7,144 bases of DNA from Sphingomonadales bacterium (lineage in GTDB: Bacteria; Pseudomonadota; Alphaproteobacteria; Sphingomonadales; Sphingomonadaceae). The notes beneath the pieces were generated by a model. The model had not been told where the DNA came from. It saw only the letters and a list, made by a program, of their open reading frames with translations, and did not search any database. How positions within the stretch are numbered: the stretch's first letter is position 1; every line of letters starts with the position of its first letter. This document shows, piece by piece, positions 1 through 6,601 of the stretch. The position numbers and the translations under genes were made by a program. The stretch lies in contig JAGPVK010000213.1 of NCBI GenBank assembly GCA_018067055.1, forward strand, positions 1 to 7,144, read 5' to 3'.

Positions 1-1
1 C

Positions 2-349
2 GGAGCAGCGATAATGATAATCGGGTCGTTGTCTTCTCTGGCCGTTGGCAAAGTCTTGGGAACTCCATGGACTAGCATGGAAGCAGAGATATTTGCGATC
101 GACGTCGTAGGGCTCCTTGCACTTATTTATTTGACGCTCAAATCAGATCGCTTCTGGCCAATATGGGCAACTGCCTTTCAACTACTTGCAGTAACTATCC
201 ATACTGCGGTGATGATGGCGCCTGAGATAACACCTTGGGCATTTGCAACCGGAGCCGTATTCTGGGCTTACCCCATGTTGCTGGCGCTGGCGATCGGATC
301 GAGTGAGCATGAACCCTTTGCGCGCCGGCGCAAAATCGAATCTGGCTAG
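2..349 (+). CDS. Small multi-spanning membrane protein, 5' end cut by window edge
   Basis: The reading frame is open to the first base, so the true start probably lies outside the window; only the last ~116 codons are seen. An internal ATG at 14 has GGAG at 2-5 (8-base spacing), so a complete 111-residue protein starting there cannot be excluded. I prefer truncation because the residues around the ATG read as the middle of a hydrophobic helix. Counting from that ATG, hydrophobic segments lie at about 1-13, 24-41, 48-68 and 74-96, followed by a short cytoplasmic-type tail rich in Arg (FARRRK). The motif SDRFWPIW after the second helix and WAYPMLLALAIG near the end resemble a conserved small membrane protein I recall from sphingomonads with no assigned function. 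It has no catalytic motif. It ends 87 bases before the glycosyltransferase with no visible terminator, so co-transcription with it is possible but unproven. Confidence 0.7.
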   Translation, partial: GAAIMIIGSLSSLAVGKVLGTPWTSMEAEIFAIDVVGLLALIYLTLKSDRFWPIWATAFQLLAVTIHTAVMMAPEITPWAFATGAVFWAYPMLLALAIGSSEHEPFARRRKIESG

Positions 350-425
350 CGCTGCCAGGTAGCCAACCGCTTACATCACCATCATTTTTCAAACCATTGC
401 AAGAGTCCGACTTTTGCGAACCGGC

Positions 426-429
426 GGAG
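426..429 (+). promoter_or_regulatory. Shine-Dalgarno GGAG deciding the glycosyltransferase start
   Basis: GGAG lies 7 bases before the ATG at 437 but only 1 base before the ATG at 431. The spacing favours translation from 437, two codons inside the longest frame. Confidence 0.55.
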
Positions 430-436
430 CATGTCC

Positions 437-1864
437 ATGGCAAGCGATCAAATTTTGCCGTTTCTCGATTTTCTGCAAAGGGAGCTGCTGCTGTTCGCCA
501 GCCTGTGCTTTCTGATTGGCGCGGTCGATGACCTGCTGTTCGACGGATTGTGGATTTTTCACCGGATGAAACGCAGGCTGTTTGTCTATTCGCGCTACCA
601 AAGGGCGACGGTGGAAAGCCTGAGCCATCCCGCATCCGAATGCCGCATGGCGATATTTGTACCGGCCTGGCAAGAGGCACCCGTGATCGGAGCAATGCTG
701 CGGCGCTGTTTGCGGCAATGGTCAGAGAGCGAATATCGCATCTATGTCGGTTGCTACCCGAATGATTCCGAAACCATTGCAGCGGTAGCGGCTGCATCTT
801 CCGGCAGCGAGAAGGTTCGGCTGGTTATCTGTCAACGGAACGGACCCACTACCAAGGCAGATTGTCTGAATCATCTCTGGGATGCCCTGTGTCGCGACGA
901 AATCGATGAACAGGGAAATTATACCGCGATCATATTGCATGATGCAGAGGATATTGTGCATCCCGAGGCATTGAGGTTGTTCGGACATCTGATTGGCAAG
1001 ACGGCTCTGGTCCAGCTGCCGGTGATTCCCCGTCGCGCGAAAGGGTCGCGCTGGATTGCAGGCCATTATGGTGATGAATTTGCGGAATTGCACGGCAAGC
1101 AAATGGTGCTGCGGGAGGCGCTCGGTGCGTCCATTCCCTCGGCCGGTGTGGGCTGTGCCTTCGCCCGGGACGCCTTGCAAAAATTGTCTGTGCAGACGCA
1201 GGGCAAGCCCTTTGATGCGAACAGCATGACCGAAGATTATGAGCTGGGGCTCCATCTAACCGGGGGAGAGGGGCGCGGCATTTTTGCGCGGCTGCAAGAC
1301 CGGCACGGACAATGGGTCGCGACTCAGGAATTTTTTCCGGATAAATTGGAAGATGCCATTAAGCAGAAAAGCCGGTGGATGGCCGGTATCTCCTTGTCCG
1401 GATGGGATCGCCTGGGCTGGAAAAATAGCTGGCGGGAGAACTGGATGCGGCTGCGAGATCGAAAGGCCAGCTTTGCCGCTATTGTCTTGGCGATCGCCTA
1501 TATCGCTATCATTTTGATCGGCATATTGCTGTTCGCCCAACTGATCGGGAGCTATCGTCTCCAACCGGTCTCTTCATTTCTCAGAATATTGCTGTTTCTC
1601 AATGGCGGCTTCCTGTTGTGGCGGCTGGTGATGAAATTCTATTTCGTCTTCACCCTTTACGGCCTGCCCGAAGCGGTCTTGTCGATCCCCCGGACGATCG
1701 TAGCCAATCTGATCAATATCATGGCGGTCTGGCGGGCTCTCAGCCAATATGTGGATCAGCTAGCCGGTCATCCCGCGCATTGGGAAAAAACCAGTCATTT
1801 TTATCCCGATGCTCAGAATATCAAGCAACTCAGGCCGCAATATTCTGCGGACGACAGAGGCTGA
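437..1864 (+). CDS. NfrB-like membrane glycosyltransferase, family 2 (short form)
   Basis: Processive-type GT2 enzyme expected to polymerise a sugar from a nucleotide-sugar donor at the inner membrane. Numbering from the ATG at 437 (475 residues): one N-terminal membrane helix at ~12-38; GT-A fold from ~68, opening with FVPAWQEAPVIGAMLRR; acidic D169-A-E-D172 (donor/metal site); T265-E-D-Y-E-L-G (catalytic acidic motif); Q310-K-S-R-W314 (QxxRW of processive synthases); membrane helices at ~345-370 and ~381-407, then an interface-like segment to ~431. The tail W449-E-K-T-S-H-F-Y-P matches the junction region of E. coli NfrB, which makes a ManNAc-containing glycan used by phage N4. Full NfrB (~745 residues) continues into an MshEN-type c-di-GMP-binding domain; this protein stops about 18 residues after that junction. 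The ATG at 437 is chosen because GGAG at 426-429 sits 7 bases from it, whereas the ATG at 431 would leave 1 base. The next gene begins four bases after the stop. The family is sure; the sugar is unknown. Confidence 0.88.
   Translation: MASDQILPFLDFLQRELLLFASLCFLIGAVDDLLFDGLWIFHRMKRRLFVYSRYQRATVESLSHPASECRMAIFVPAWQEAPVIGAMLRRCLRQWSESEYRIYVGCYPNDSETIAAVAAASSGSEKVRLVICQRNGPTTKADCLNHLWDALCRDEIDEQGNYTAIILHDAEDIVHPEALRLFGHLIGKTALVQLPVIPRRAKGSRWIAGHYGDEFAELHGKQMVLREALGASIPSAGVGCAFARDALQKLSVQTQGKPFDANSMTEDYELGLHLTGGEGRGIFARLQDRHGQWVATQEFFPDKLEDAIKQKSRWMAGISLSGWDRLGWKNSWRENWMRLRDRKASFAAIVLAIAYIAIILIGILLFAQLIGSYRLQPVSSFLRILLFLNGGFLLWRLVMKFYFVFTLYGLPEAVLSIPRTIVANLINIMAVWRALSQYVDQLAGHPAHWEKTSHFYPDAQNIKQLRPQYSADDRG
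1856..1860 (+). promoter_or_regulatory. Shine-Dalgarno AGAGG deciding the barrel-protein start
   Basis: AGAGG inside the last codons of the glycosyltransferase gene is 8 bases from the ATG at 1869. It supports that start over the overlapping upstream ATG at 1809 and fits translation of both genes from one mRNA. Confidence 0.6.
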
Positions 1865-1868
1865 TCGC

Positions 1869-2972
1869 ATGTCGGGCGCCGCCGATGGAGCGCCGTTACG
1901 GGCAATGGCAAGTCTGGCGGCGGTCTGGATATTGCTGCGGGTGATCTCATGGAACAGCGCCACAAATCTGGCAGACGATCCGGCATATCCGGTCATCACC
2001 AGCGCGGCATATCCTGATATGAAAAGACAGAGGCAAGGTCTGGCGGGATTACCCCTGAGTCAGAAAATCCGGCAAAGCGGACATCCGAAATATCAATTTG
2101 CAGTTGCCGATATTGCGGAGCGTGACGCAGCCACCTCGTTCATCGCTGAGCGGGCAAATGCACGCGCAGCCCACCTGTCCGGACTTTCGTGGCAAGCATC
2201 CGACGAGGTTCGCGATTTTTTCCTGTCGGCTTCGGTCACCGGATCTGGAGATATGTCACGCAACGCCTCAAGCACCGTCCCGCATTTCCCAAGGCCGCCA
2301 GCATCAATCCATCGCAACAGGATCGCTGGCTATTTCTGGATCCATGCCCGGCAAGATTTCACGATGAAACAAGTCCTTAACCAGCAGAGAGGGCGCTCGA
2401 TATCCAACGGCCAATATGGTGGCAGCCAGGCCGGGGCCATCCTGTCCTATCGACCGGTGCCTGAAATATCACTATATGGTCGGCTGTCGGCAGCACTGGC
2501 TCCCTTCAGCCAGCAGGAAATCGCACTGGGCACCCGCATCCAGCCGGTTCGAAACCTGCCCGTCGCTTTGCATGCCGAGCAGCGGATGGACGCCAGTTCG
2601 GGAGACACCGCCGGTACCGCTTTTTATGCGACTGGTGGTACCGGGCCGGATCCCATTGTGGAAAAATTCACTCTCGAGACCTATGCGCAGGGAGGCTATG
2701 TCCTGGGACACAACGAGACCTATTTTTTCGACGGATCCGCAACGTTGCGGCGACCGATAGCCGAATTCGATGGAAACAGATTGGCTGTCGGAGCGGGGGT
2801 GTGGGCCGGTGGTCAGCGCCAGATCAGCCGCCTTGATGTCGGCCCGCACGCCACTCTCGACCTGCCTTTGGGCACCGTCTTGACACGCATTGCTATCGAC
2901 GGGCGGGTTCGGGTCGCGGGCAATGCGCGGCCGGGAAGCGGAGCAGCGCTAACCGTTTCGACCAGCTTCTAG
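1869..2972 (+). CDS. NfrA_C-like outer-membrane beta-barrel protein (short form)
   Basis: Predicted outer-membrane partner of the preceding glycosyltransferase, probably the export pore or docking protein for its glycan. The start at 1869 gives 367 residues; the frame stays open back to an ATG at 1809, but that overlaps the upstream gene by 56 bases, while 1869 has AGAGG at 1856-1860 (8-base spacing). A hydrophobic stretch at ~11-28 could be a signal peptide, without a clear cleavage motif. Residues ~40-170 are hydrophilic and I recognise nothing in them except a short RNRIAGYFWIHAR strand-like region. From Y183-G-G-S-Q-A-G to the end the sequence alternates polar and hydrophobic residues, with glycine-rich turns (YAQGGYVLG, LAVGAGVWAGGQRQ, RVRVAGNARPGSG), and ends in Phe after LTVSTS, the usual signature for outer-membrane barrel assembly. 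This matches the C-terminal region of the phage N4 adsorption protein NfrA as I remember it. NfrA itself is ~990 residues with periplasmic TPRs; none are seen here. Confidence 0.75.
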   Translation: MSGAADGAPLRAMASLAAVWILLRVISWNSATNLADDPAYPVITSAAYPDMKRQRQGLAGLPLSQKIRQSGHPKYQFAVADIAERDAATSFIAERANARAAHLSGLSWQASDEVRDFFLSASVTGSGDMSRNASSTVPHFPRPPASIHRNRIAGYFWIHARQDFTMKQVLNQQRGRSISNGQYGGSQAGAILSYRPVPEISLYGRLSAALAPFSQQEIALGTRIQPVRNLPVALHAEQRMDASSGDTAGTAFYATGGTGPDPIVEKFTLETYAQGGYVLGHNETYFFDGSATLRRPIAEFDGNRLAVGAGVWAGGQRQISRLDVGPHATLDLPLGTVLTRIAIDGRVRVAGNARPGSGAALTVSTSF

Positions 2973-3033
2973 GCAGACTGTAATTTTCATCCGCTCGGCC
3001 AACTTGTGTTTTATTGCCCGGCAGACGGCAACG

Positions 3034-3059
3034 CCCTTTATCCCGCAACAAAAAGGGAT
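3034..3059 (+). promoter_or_regulatory. Long-spaced RBS of the permease gene within possible competing hairpins
   Basis: The only purine-rich stretch before the permease ATG is AAAGGGA at 3052-3058, 16 bases upstream. Its GGG can pair either as CCCTTT (3034-3039) with AAAGGG (3052-3057), or as ATCCC (3040-3044) with GGGAT (3055-3059). Both pairings would mask the ribosome site. The stems are short, so any regulatory role is uncertain. Confidence 0.25.
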
Positions 3060-3074
3060 TAGTCCATTCGCCAT

Positions 3075-3989
3075 ATGGACATCTACCTGCCAATCGCCAA
3101 TCTTTCGGTTAATGCGTTCGTTATCGTCCTGCTTGGCGGGCTGGTAGGGATATTGTCAGGCATGTTCGGGGTTGGCGGCGGATTTCTGACCACGCCGCTG
3201 CTGATCTTTTACGGAATCCCGCCAACGGTTGCTGCGGCGTCCGCATCTACTCAGGTCACCGGAGCCAGCATATCCGGGGTTGCCGCTCATATGCGGCGCA
3301 AAGGCGTCGATTTCCGGATGGGTGCGATATTGGTGGCGGGCGGTGTAGTCGGTGCGATCATCGGCACCGGCCTGTTCCAGATTCTGCAACGATGGGGCCA
3401 GATCGATACCGTCATCAGTGTGCTTTATGTTTTGATGCTGTCCAGCATCGGCGGGTTGATGTTCAAGGAATCCCTGCAGAGCGTCAGGGCACTGCGAGCC
3501 GGCAAGCCGCTGCCGGCACGGAAAAGACGCCACCATCCGCTGGTGGCCAATCTGCCGTTCCGCTGGCGCTTCTATCGGTCTGGCCTGTATATTTCACCGA
3601 TCGCCCCGTTCATACTCGGCTTGCTGACCGGCATATTGACGATGTTGCTGGGGGTCGGTGGTGGCTTCATCATGGTGCCGGCGATGCTCTATCTGCTAGG
3701 CATGGGCGCGCAAGTGGTGGTCGGCACCTCGCTGTTCCAGATCCTGTTCGTCACCATTGCGTCGACCATGATGCACAGCATGACCACGCGAGCGGTTGAT
3801 ATCGTTCTGGCTTCGCTGCTGCTGATCGGCAGCGTTACCGGCGCACAGCTCGGCGCAAAATTCGCCCAGCGCATGCGCCCCGAATATCTGCGTCTGGCGC
3901 TGGCAACCATGGTGTTGCTTGTCGCGTTGCGCATGGCATTGGGGCTGGGGTTTCAGCCGGACGAGATTTATACGGTGCAGCCGCTGTGA
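3075..3989 (+). CDS. TSUP-family permease (sulfite exporter TauE/SafE type)
   Basis: Inner-membrane permease of 304 residues, normal length for the TSUP family, whose studied members move sulfite, sulfoacetate, taurine-derived or other sulfur/organic anions. It shows the family's internal duplication: the first half carries G32-V-G-G-G-F37 in a helix followed by TTPLLIFYGIPPTVAAASASTQ, and the second half carries G193-V-G-G-G-F198 followed by MVPAMLYLLGMGAQVVVGTSLF. About eight hydrophobic segments are visible, with a basic cytoplasmic loop at ~139-160 (ARKRRHH). The start is the only reasonable Met before the first helix and fits the N-terminus I recall for sphingomonad relatives. Its best Shine-Dalgarno (AAAGGGA at 3052-3058) is 16 bases away, longer than usual. 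The stop overlaps the start of the next gene (TGATG at 3987-3991), so the two are translationally coupled. The substrate cannot be read from sequence; sulfite or another sulfur anion is a family-level guess. Confidence 0.92.
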   Translation: MDIYLPIANLSVNAFVIVLLGGLVGILSGMFGVGGGFLTTPLLIFYGIPPTVAAASASTQVTGASISGVAAHMRRKGVDFRMGAILVAGGVVGAIIGTGLFQILQRWGQIDTVISVLYVLMLSSIGGLMFKESLQSVRALRAGKPLPARKRRHHPLVANLPFRWRFYRSGLYISPIAPFILGLLTGILTMLLGVGGGFIMVPAMLYLLGMGAQVVVGTSLFQILFVTIASTMMHSMTTRAVDIVLASLLLIGSVTGAQLGAKFAQRMRPEYLRLALATMVLLVALRMALGLGFQPDEIYTVQPL

Positions 3990-4759
3990 TGCCGCTCAAC
4001 GCCTGTTTCGCGCGTTTGTTCGCGGTCTTCACCATCGCCCTGTTGACCGTCGCTGCTACCCCGATTCTGGTGCCCGAGGTGTCCCAGGACCGCATCAGTA
4101 TCAGGGGCGATTTCAACGGCGCGCAATTGCTGCTGTTTGGTGCCATCACCTACCCGCCGGGTACCCGCAATGCCGATCAGGCTGATATTGTGGTGGTTCT
4201 CAAGGGGCCGGTGCATTCGATTGTCGTACGCGAGAAACAGCAGATCGCGGGTATCTGGATCAATGCCGCGAGCAGTGAATTTCGCTCGGCCCCCGGCTTT
4301 TATGCAGTCGCCTCCTCCAAGCCGATTGACGACATCGTCGATAGCAAGACAGCAGATATCTATGAACTGGGACTGCACCATTTGCAGCTGTCCCCGGCCG
4401 GTGCGATCGACAGCCGCGAACTGGATCGCTTCGTTGACGGTCTGGTCGATCTGAATTCGCGGGGAAATTTGTTCAAGAATTTACCGAATAGCGTCAAGAT
4501 CTCCAATAATGTGCTCTATCAGGCGCGGATCAATCTGCCGGCCAGCGTGCCGGTGGGGGATTATACGGCGGAAACGTTTCTGATCCTCGATGGCCGGGTC
4601 GAAGCGGCGGAAGTCAAGAATATCACCATTGAAAAAATCGGAATGGGCCGATTCATCACCAATCTTGCCCAGAATAATGGCTTTCTCTATGGACTGATCG
4701 CCGTGTTCATTTCGGTTTTCCTTGGCTGGTCTGCGGGCTATCTGTTCCGCAAGATGTGA
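3989..4759 (+). CDS. TIGR02186-type membrane-anchored periplasmic protein
   Basis: Conserved alphaproteobacterial protein of unknown function (256 residues, the usual size of the TIGR02186/Alph_Pro_TM family). Residues 7-24 form a signal peptide or N-terminal helix. The central ~200 residues look periplasmic and beta-rich, with family-type motifs: F42-N-G-A-Q-L-L-L-F-G-A52; VVVLKGP at 68-74; REKQQIAGIW at 81-90; PGFYAVASSKPI at 102-113; and LPASVPVGDYTAETFLILDG at 183-202, an Ig-like strand pattern. A single helix at ~233-250 and a basic end (FRKM) anchor the C-terminus, leaving almost nothing in the cytoplasm. The ATG at 3989 shares one base with the permease stop; a GTG at 3986, giving a four-base overlap, is the alternative. 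No independent Shine-Dalgarno is obvious, so translation probably depends on ribosomes finishing the permease. Coupling suggests an accessory subunit or periplasmic substrate-binding/gating partner of the permease; this is inferred from context. Confidence 0.85.
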   Translation: MPLNACFARLFAVFTIALLTVAATPILVPEVSQDRISIRGDFNGAQLLLFGAITYPPGTRNADQADIVVVLKGPVHSIVVREKQQIAGIWINAASSEFRSAPGFYAVASSKPIDDIVDSKTADIYELGLHHLQLSPAGAIDSRELDRFVDGLVDLNSRGNLFKNLPNSVKISNNVLYQARINLPASVPVGDYTAETFLILDGRVEAAEVKNITIEKIGMGRFITNLAQNNGFLYGLIAVFISVFLGWSAGYLFRKM

Positions 4760-4815
4760 CGCGCGCGCAGCTGTGCATCTTTGGCTCCGGTTTCTGGCGG
4801 TGCAGTAAATCTTCC

Positions 4816-4823
4816 TTAACCAT
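4816..4823 (+). promoter_or_regulatory. TTAACCAT octamer, possible CtrA half-site upstream of the HerA-like gene
   Basis: TTAACCAT occurs 41 bases before the ATPase start, in a 104-base non-coding gap. This octamer is known as a half-site of the alphaproteobacterial cell-cycle regulator CtrA (full site TTAA-N7-TTAA). The second half is absent: the bases seven after TTAA are CGAC. I find no convincing -35/-10 pair aligned with it. An eight-base match in AT-richer intergenic DNA may be chance. Confidence 0.3.
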
Positions 4824-4856
4824 GATCGACTAGTCCGGTTTTTCGATAGGTAAAAC

Positions 4857-4860
4857 AGGA
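4857..4860 (+). promoter_or_regulatory. Shine-Dalgarno AGGA bearing on the HerA-like start
   Basis: AGGA is 3 bases from the ATG at 4864 and 9 bases from the in-frame ATG at 4870. The second spacing is more usual, so the protein may start at 4870 and lack its first two residues as annotated here. Confidence 0.45.
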
Positions 4861-4863
4861 AAA

Positions 4864-6573
4864 ATGGCAATGTCCGACATGGGTTCCCACAACTTCCCCG
4901 GCGCGAAGCCTCTTCCGGTTTCTGAAAGTGAGACGCTGGGCGACTCTGATCGTGGCGCCGTGTCAAGACGCAGCGAAGGCTATCGAATCGGCGAGGTCAT
5001 CGAAATCGCAGGTTCAAGTTCCAAGGTCGTGATGGACACGGCCATTTTGACCGGATTGCTGGATCATCCTGACAAGACCGTTCAGATGGCTGGGCAGGTG
5101 GGCAGTCAGGTCAAAATCCGTGTCGGTCAGACCTGGTTGCTGGCCAATATCCGGACACAGCGCCTGTATCAAGGCCAGTCGGGACTGGTGGTCGCCGAGA
5201 TCGATTTTCTGGGCGAAGGCGACGAGGAGCAGTTGACCGGCCAGATATACAATTTTCGCCGTGGCGTGACACGCTATCCGACCCCGGCTTCGCTCGTCTA
5301 TGCGGTGACGACCGCCGACCTCAAGCAGGTATATGCGTCAGATGGCCGGGCCAATGTCGAAATCGGCACCGTCTATCCCACGGATAATATTCGCGGCGCG
5401 CTATATGTGGACGCCATGCTCGGCAAACATTTCGCGCTTTTGGGCTCGACCGGTACCGGTAAGTCGACATCTGCGGCGCTCATCCTCCACAAAATCTGCG
5501 ATCTGGCACCCGAAGGTCATATCCTGATGATCGATCCGCACGGGGAATATGGCGCAGCGTTCAAGGAAAATGGCAAGGTGTTCGACGTGAACAACCTGAA
5601 TCTGCCTTACTGGCTGATGAACTTTCGCGAGCATTGCGAAGTATTTGTCCAGTCCAAGGGCGATGCCAAGCAGATGGACTGCGACATTCTTGCCAAATGC
5701 CTGCTGGCTGCCAAAGCCAAAAATCAGGCTTCGGTTGGAGTTTCAAAACTGACCGTCGACTCGCCGGTACCCTATTTGCTTTCCGATCTGACGACGATCC
5801 TTCAAAATGAAATGGGCAAGCTCGACAAGGCGACCAACAGCGCTCCCTATCAGCGTCTGAAGAGCAAGATTGACGAGATCAAGGCTGATCCGCGCTACAG
5901 TTTCATGTTTTCCGGCATGCTGGTCGGGGATACGATGGCGAGCTTTCTCACCAAGATTTTCAGACTGCCGTCCGAGGGCAAGCCGATTTCGATCATCGAT
6001 GTGTCGGCGATGCCATCCGAGATTACACCGACTGTGGTGTCGGTGCTCAGCCGGCTGGTGTTCGATTATGCGATCTGGGCACGCAACGAACCGCAACGGC
6101 CGATGTTGCTGGTCTGCGAGGAAGCCCATCGCTATATTCCGAATGACGACATGGCCGAAGAAAGCGCCGTTCGCGATATTCTCAGCCGGATCGCCAAGGA
6201 AGGCCGGAAATATGGCGTTTCGCTCGGCCTGATCACGCAGCGGCCGTCCGATCTGGCCGAAGGCGTACTCTCGCAATGCGGCACGATCCTGTCGATGCGG
6301 CTCAACAATGACCGGGATCAGGCGTTCGTGAAAGCGGCGATGCCGGAGGGCGCGCGCGGTTTTCTCGATTCCATTCCTGCCTTGCGCAATCGCGAGGTAA
6401 TCTGCTGCGGTGAAGGCGTTGCGATTCCGATCCGCGTTTCGCTGGATACGCTAGCCGAGGAACGCCGTCCGGCTTCGGAAGACCCGATCTTCTCCGATCT
6501 GTGGCGCGAACATGGCGGCGAGGACGAGATCATCCAGCGGGTTATCAAGCGCTGGCGCGCGCAGGGCCGATAA
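4864..6573 (+). CDS. HerA/DUF87-family hexameric ATPase (FtsK-HerA superfamily)
   Basis: Predicted cytoplasmic DNA-translocating ATPase of 569 residues. HerA proteins are hexameric motors that usually work with a NurA or other nuclease in DNA end processing or defence; no such partner lies in the window. Domains: variable N-terminus 1-38; HAS-barrel ~39-160, opening with Y40-R-I-G-E-V; ATPase core ~175-500. Seen motifs are Walker A G194-S-T-G-T-G-K200-S-T202, the HerA-type I223-D-P-H-G-E-Y-G230 strand, a Walker B of LLVC followed by E419-E420-A-H-R, and K445-E-G-R448-K-Y-G followed by T458-Q-R-P461, covering the putative arginine-finger and sensor region. Between ~250 and 380 is a mostly helical insert. 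The Walker B has Glu rather than Asp at the first acidic position, which I recall as normal in this alphaproteobacterial subfamily. AGGA at 4857-4860 is 3 bases from the ATG at 4864 but 9 from the ATG at 4870, so the protein may start two codons later. The specific role is unknown. Confidence 0.9.
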   Translation: MAMSDMGSHNFPGAKPLPVSESETLGDSDRGAVSRRSEGYRIGEVIEIAGSSSKVVMDTAILTGLLDHPDKTVQMAGQVGSQVKIRVGQTWLLANIRTQRLYQGQSGLVVAEIDFLGEGDEEQLTGQIYNFRRGVTRYPTPASLVYAVTTADLKQVYASDGRANVEIGTVYPTDNIRGALYVDAMLGKHFALLGSTGTGKSTSAALILHKICDLAPEGHILMIDPHGEYGAAFKENGKVFDVNNLNLPYWLMNFREHCEVFVQSKGDAKQMDCDILAKCLLAAKAKNQASVGVSKLTVDSPVPYLLSDLTTILQNEMGKLDKATNSAPYQRLKSKIDEIKADPRYSFMFSGMLVGDTMASFLTKIFRLPSEGKPISIIDVSAMPSEITPTVVSVLSRLVFDYAIWARNEPQRPMLLVCEEAHRYIPNDDMAEESAVRDILSRIAKEGRKYGVSLGLITQRPSDLAEGVLSQCGTILSMRLNNDRDQAFVKAAMPEGARGFLDSIPALRNREVICCGEGVAIPIRVSLDTLAEERRPASEDPIFSDLWREHGGEDEIIQRVIKRWRAQGR

Positions 6574-6582
6574 CGAAGGGCC

Positions 6583-6601
6583 GGACTGTTTGTCCATTTT
6601 T
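6583..6601 (+). terminator. Weak candidate intrinsic terminator after the HerA-like gene
   Basis: GGAC (6583-6586) can pair with GTCC (6592-6595) across a 5-base loop, followed after one A by five Ts at 6597-6601. The position just after the ATPase stop is right, but a 4-bp stem is shorter than in a typical rho-independent terminator. Confidence 0.2.

Noticed and set aside
195..797. 200-codon open frame on the minus strand, crossing the end of the first gene and the start of the glycosyltransferase
   Set aside because: It crosses two well-supported + strand genes, and its translation is Arg/Ser/Pro-rich with no domain pattern, as expected of an antisense shadow in GC-rich DNA.
1809..1868. 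Upstream ATG extending the barrel protein by 20 residues
   Set aside because: It overlaps the glycosyltransferase end and adds a polar stretch before the hydrophobic segment; the ATG at 1869 has better RBS spacing.
3014..3042. Possible sigma-70-like promoter for the permease gene (TTGCCC, 17 bases, TTTATC)
   Set aside because: Only 4/6 and 3/6 matches to the consensus; too weak to list as a feature, although a promoter somewhere in this 102-base gap is likely.
3968..4381. 137-codon minus-strand open frame over the TIGR02186-type gene
   Set aside because: Antisense to conserved family motifs, with no plausible ribosome site or domain.
4761..4778. GC-rich alternating GCGCGC tract after the TIGR02186-type gene as a terminator
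   Set aside because: It does not form a convincing stem-loop and is not followed by a T run.
5743..6276. 177-codon minus-strand open frame inside the HerA-like gene
   Set aside because: It lies fully antisense to the conserved ATPase core, so the opposite frame is open because of its codon bias; no recognisable motif.
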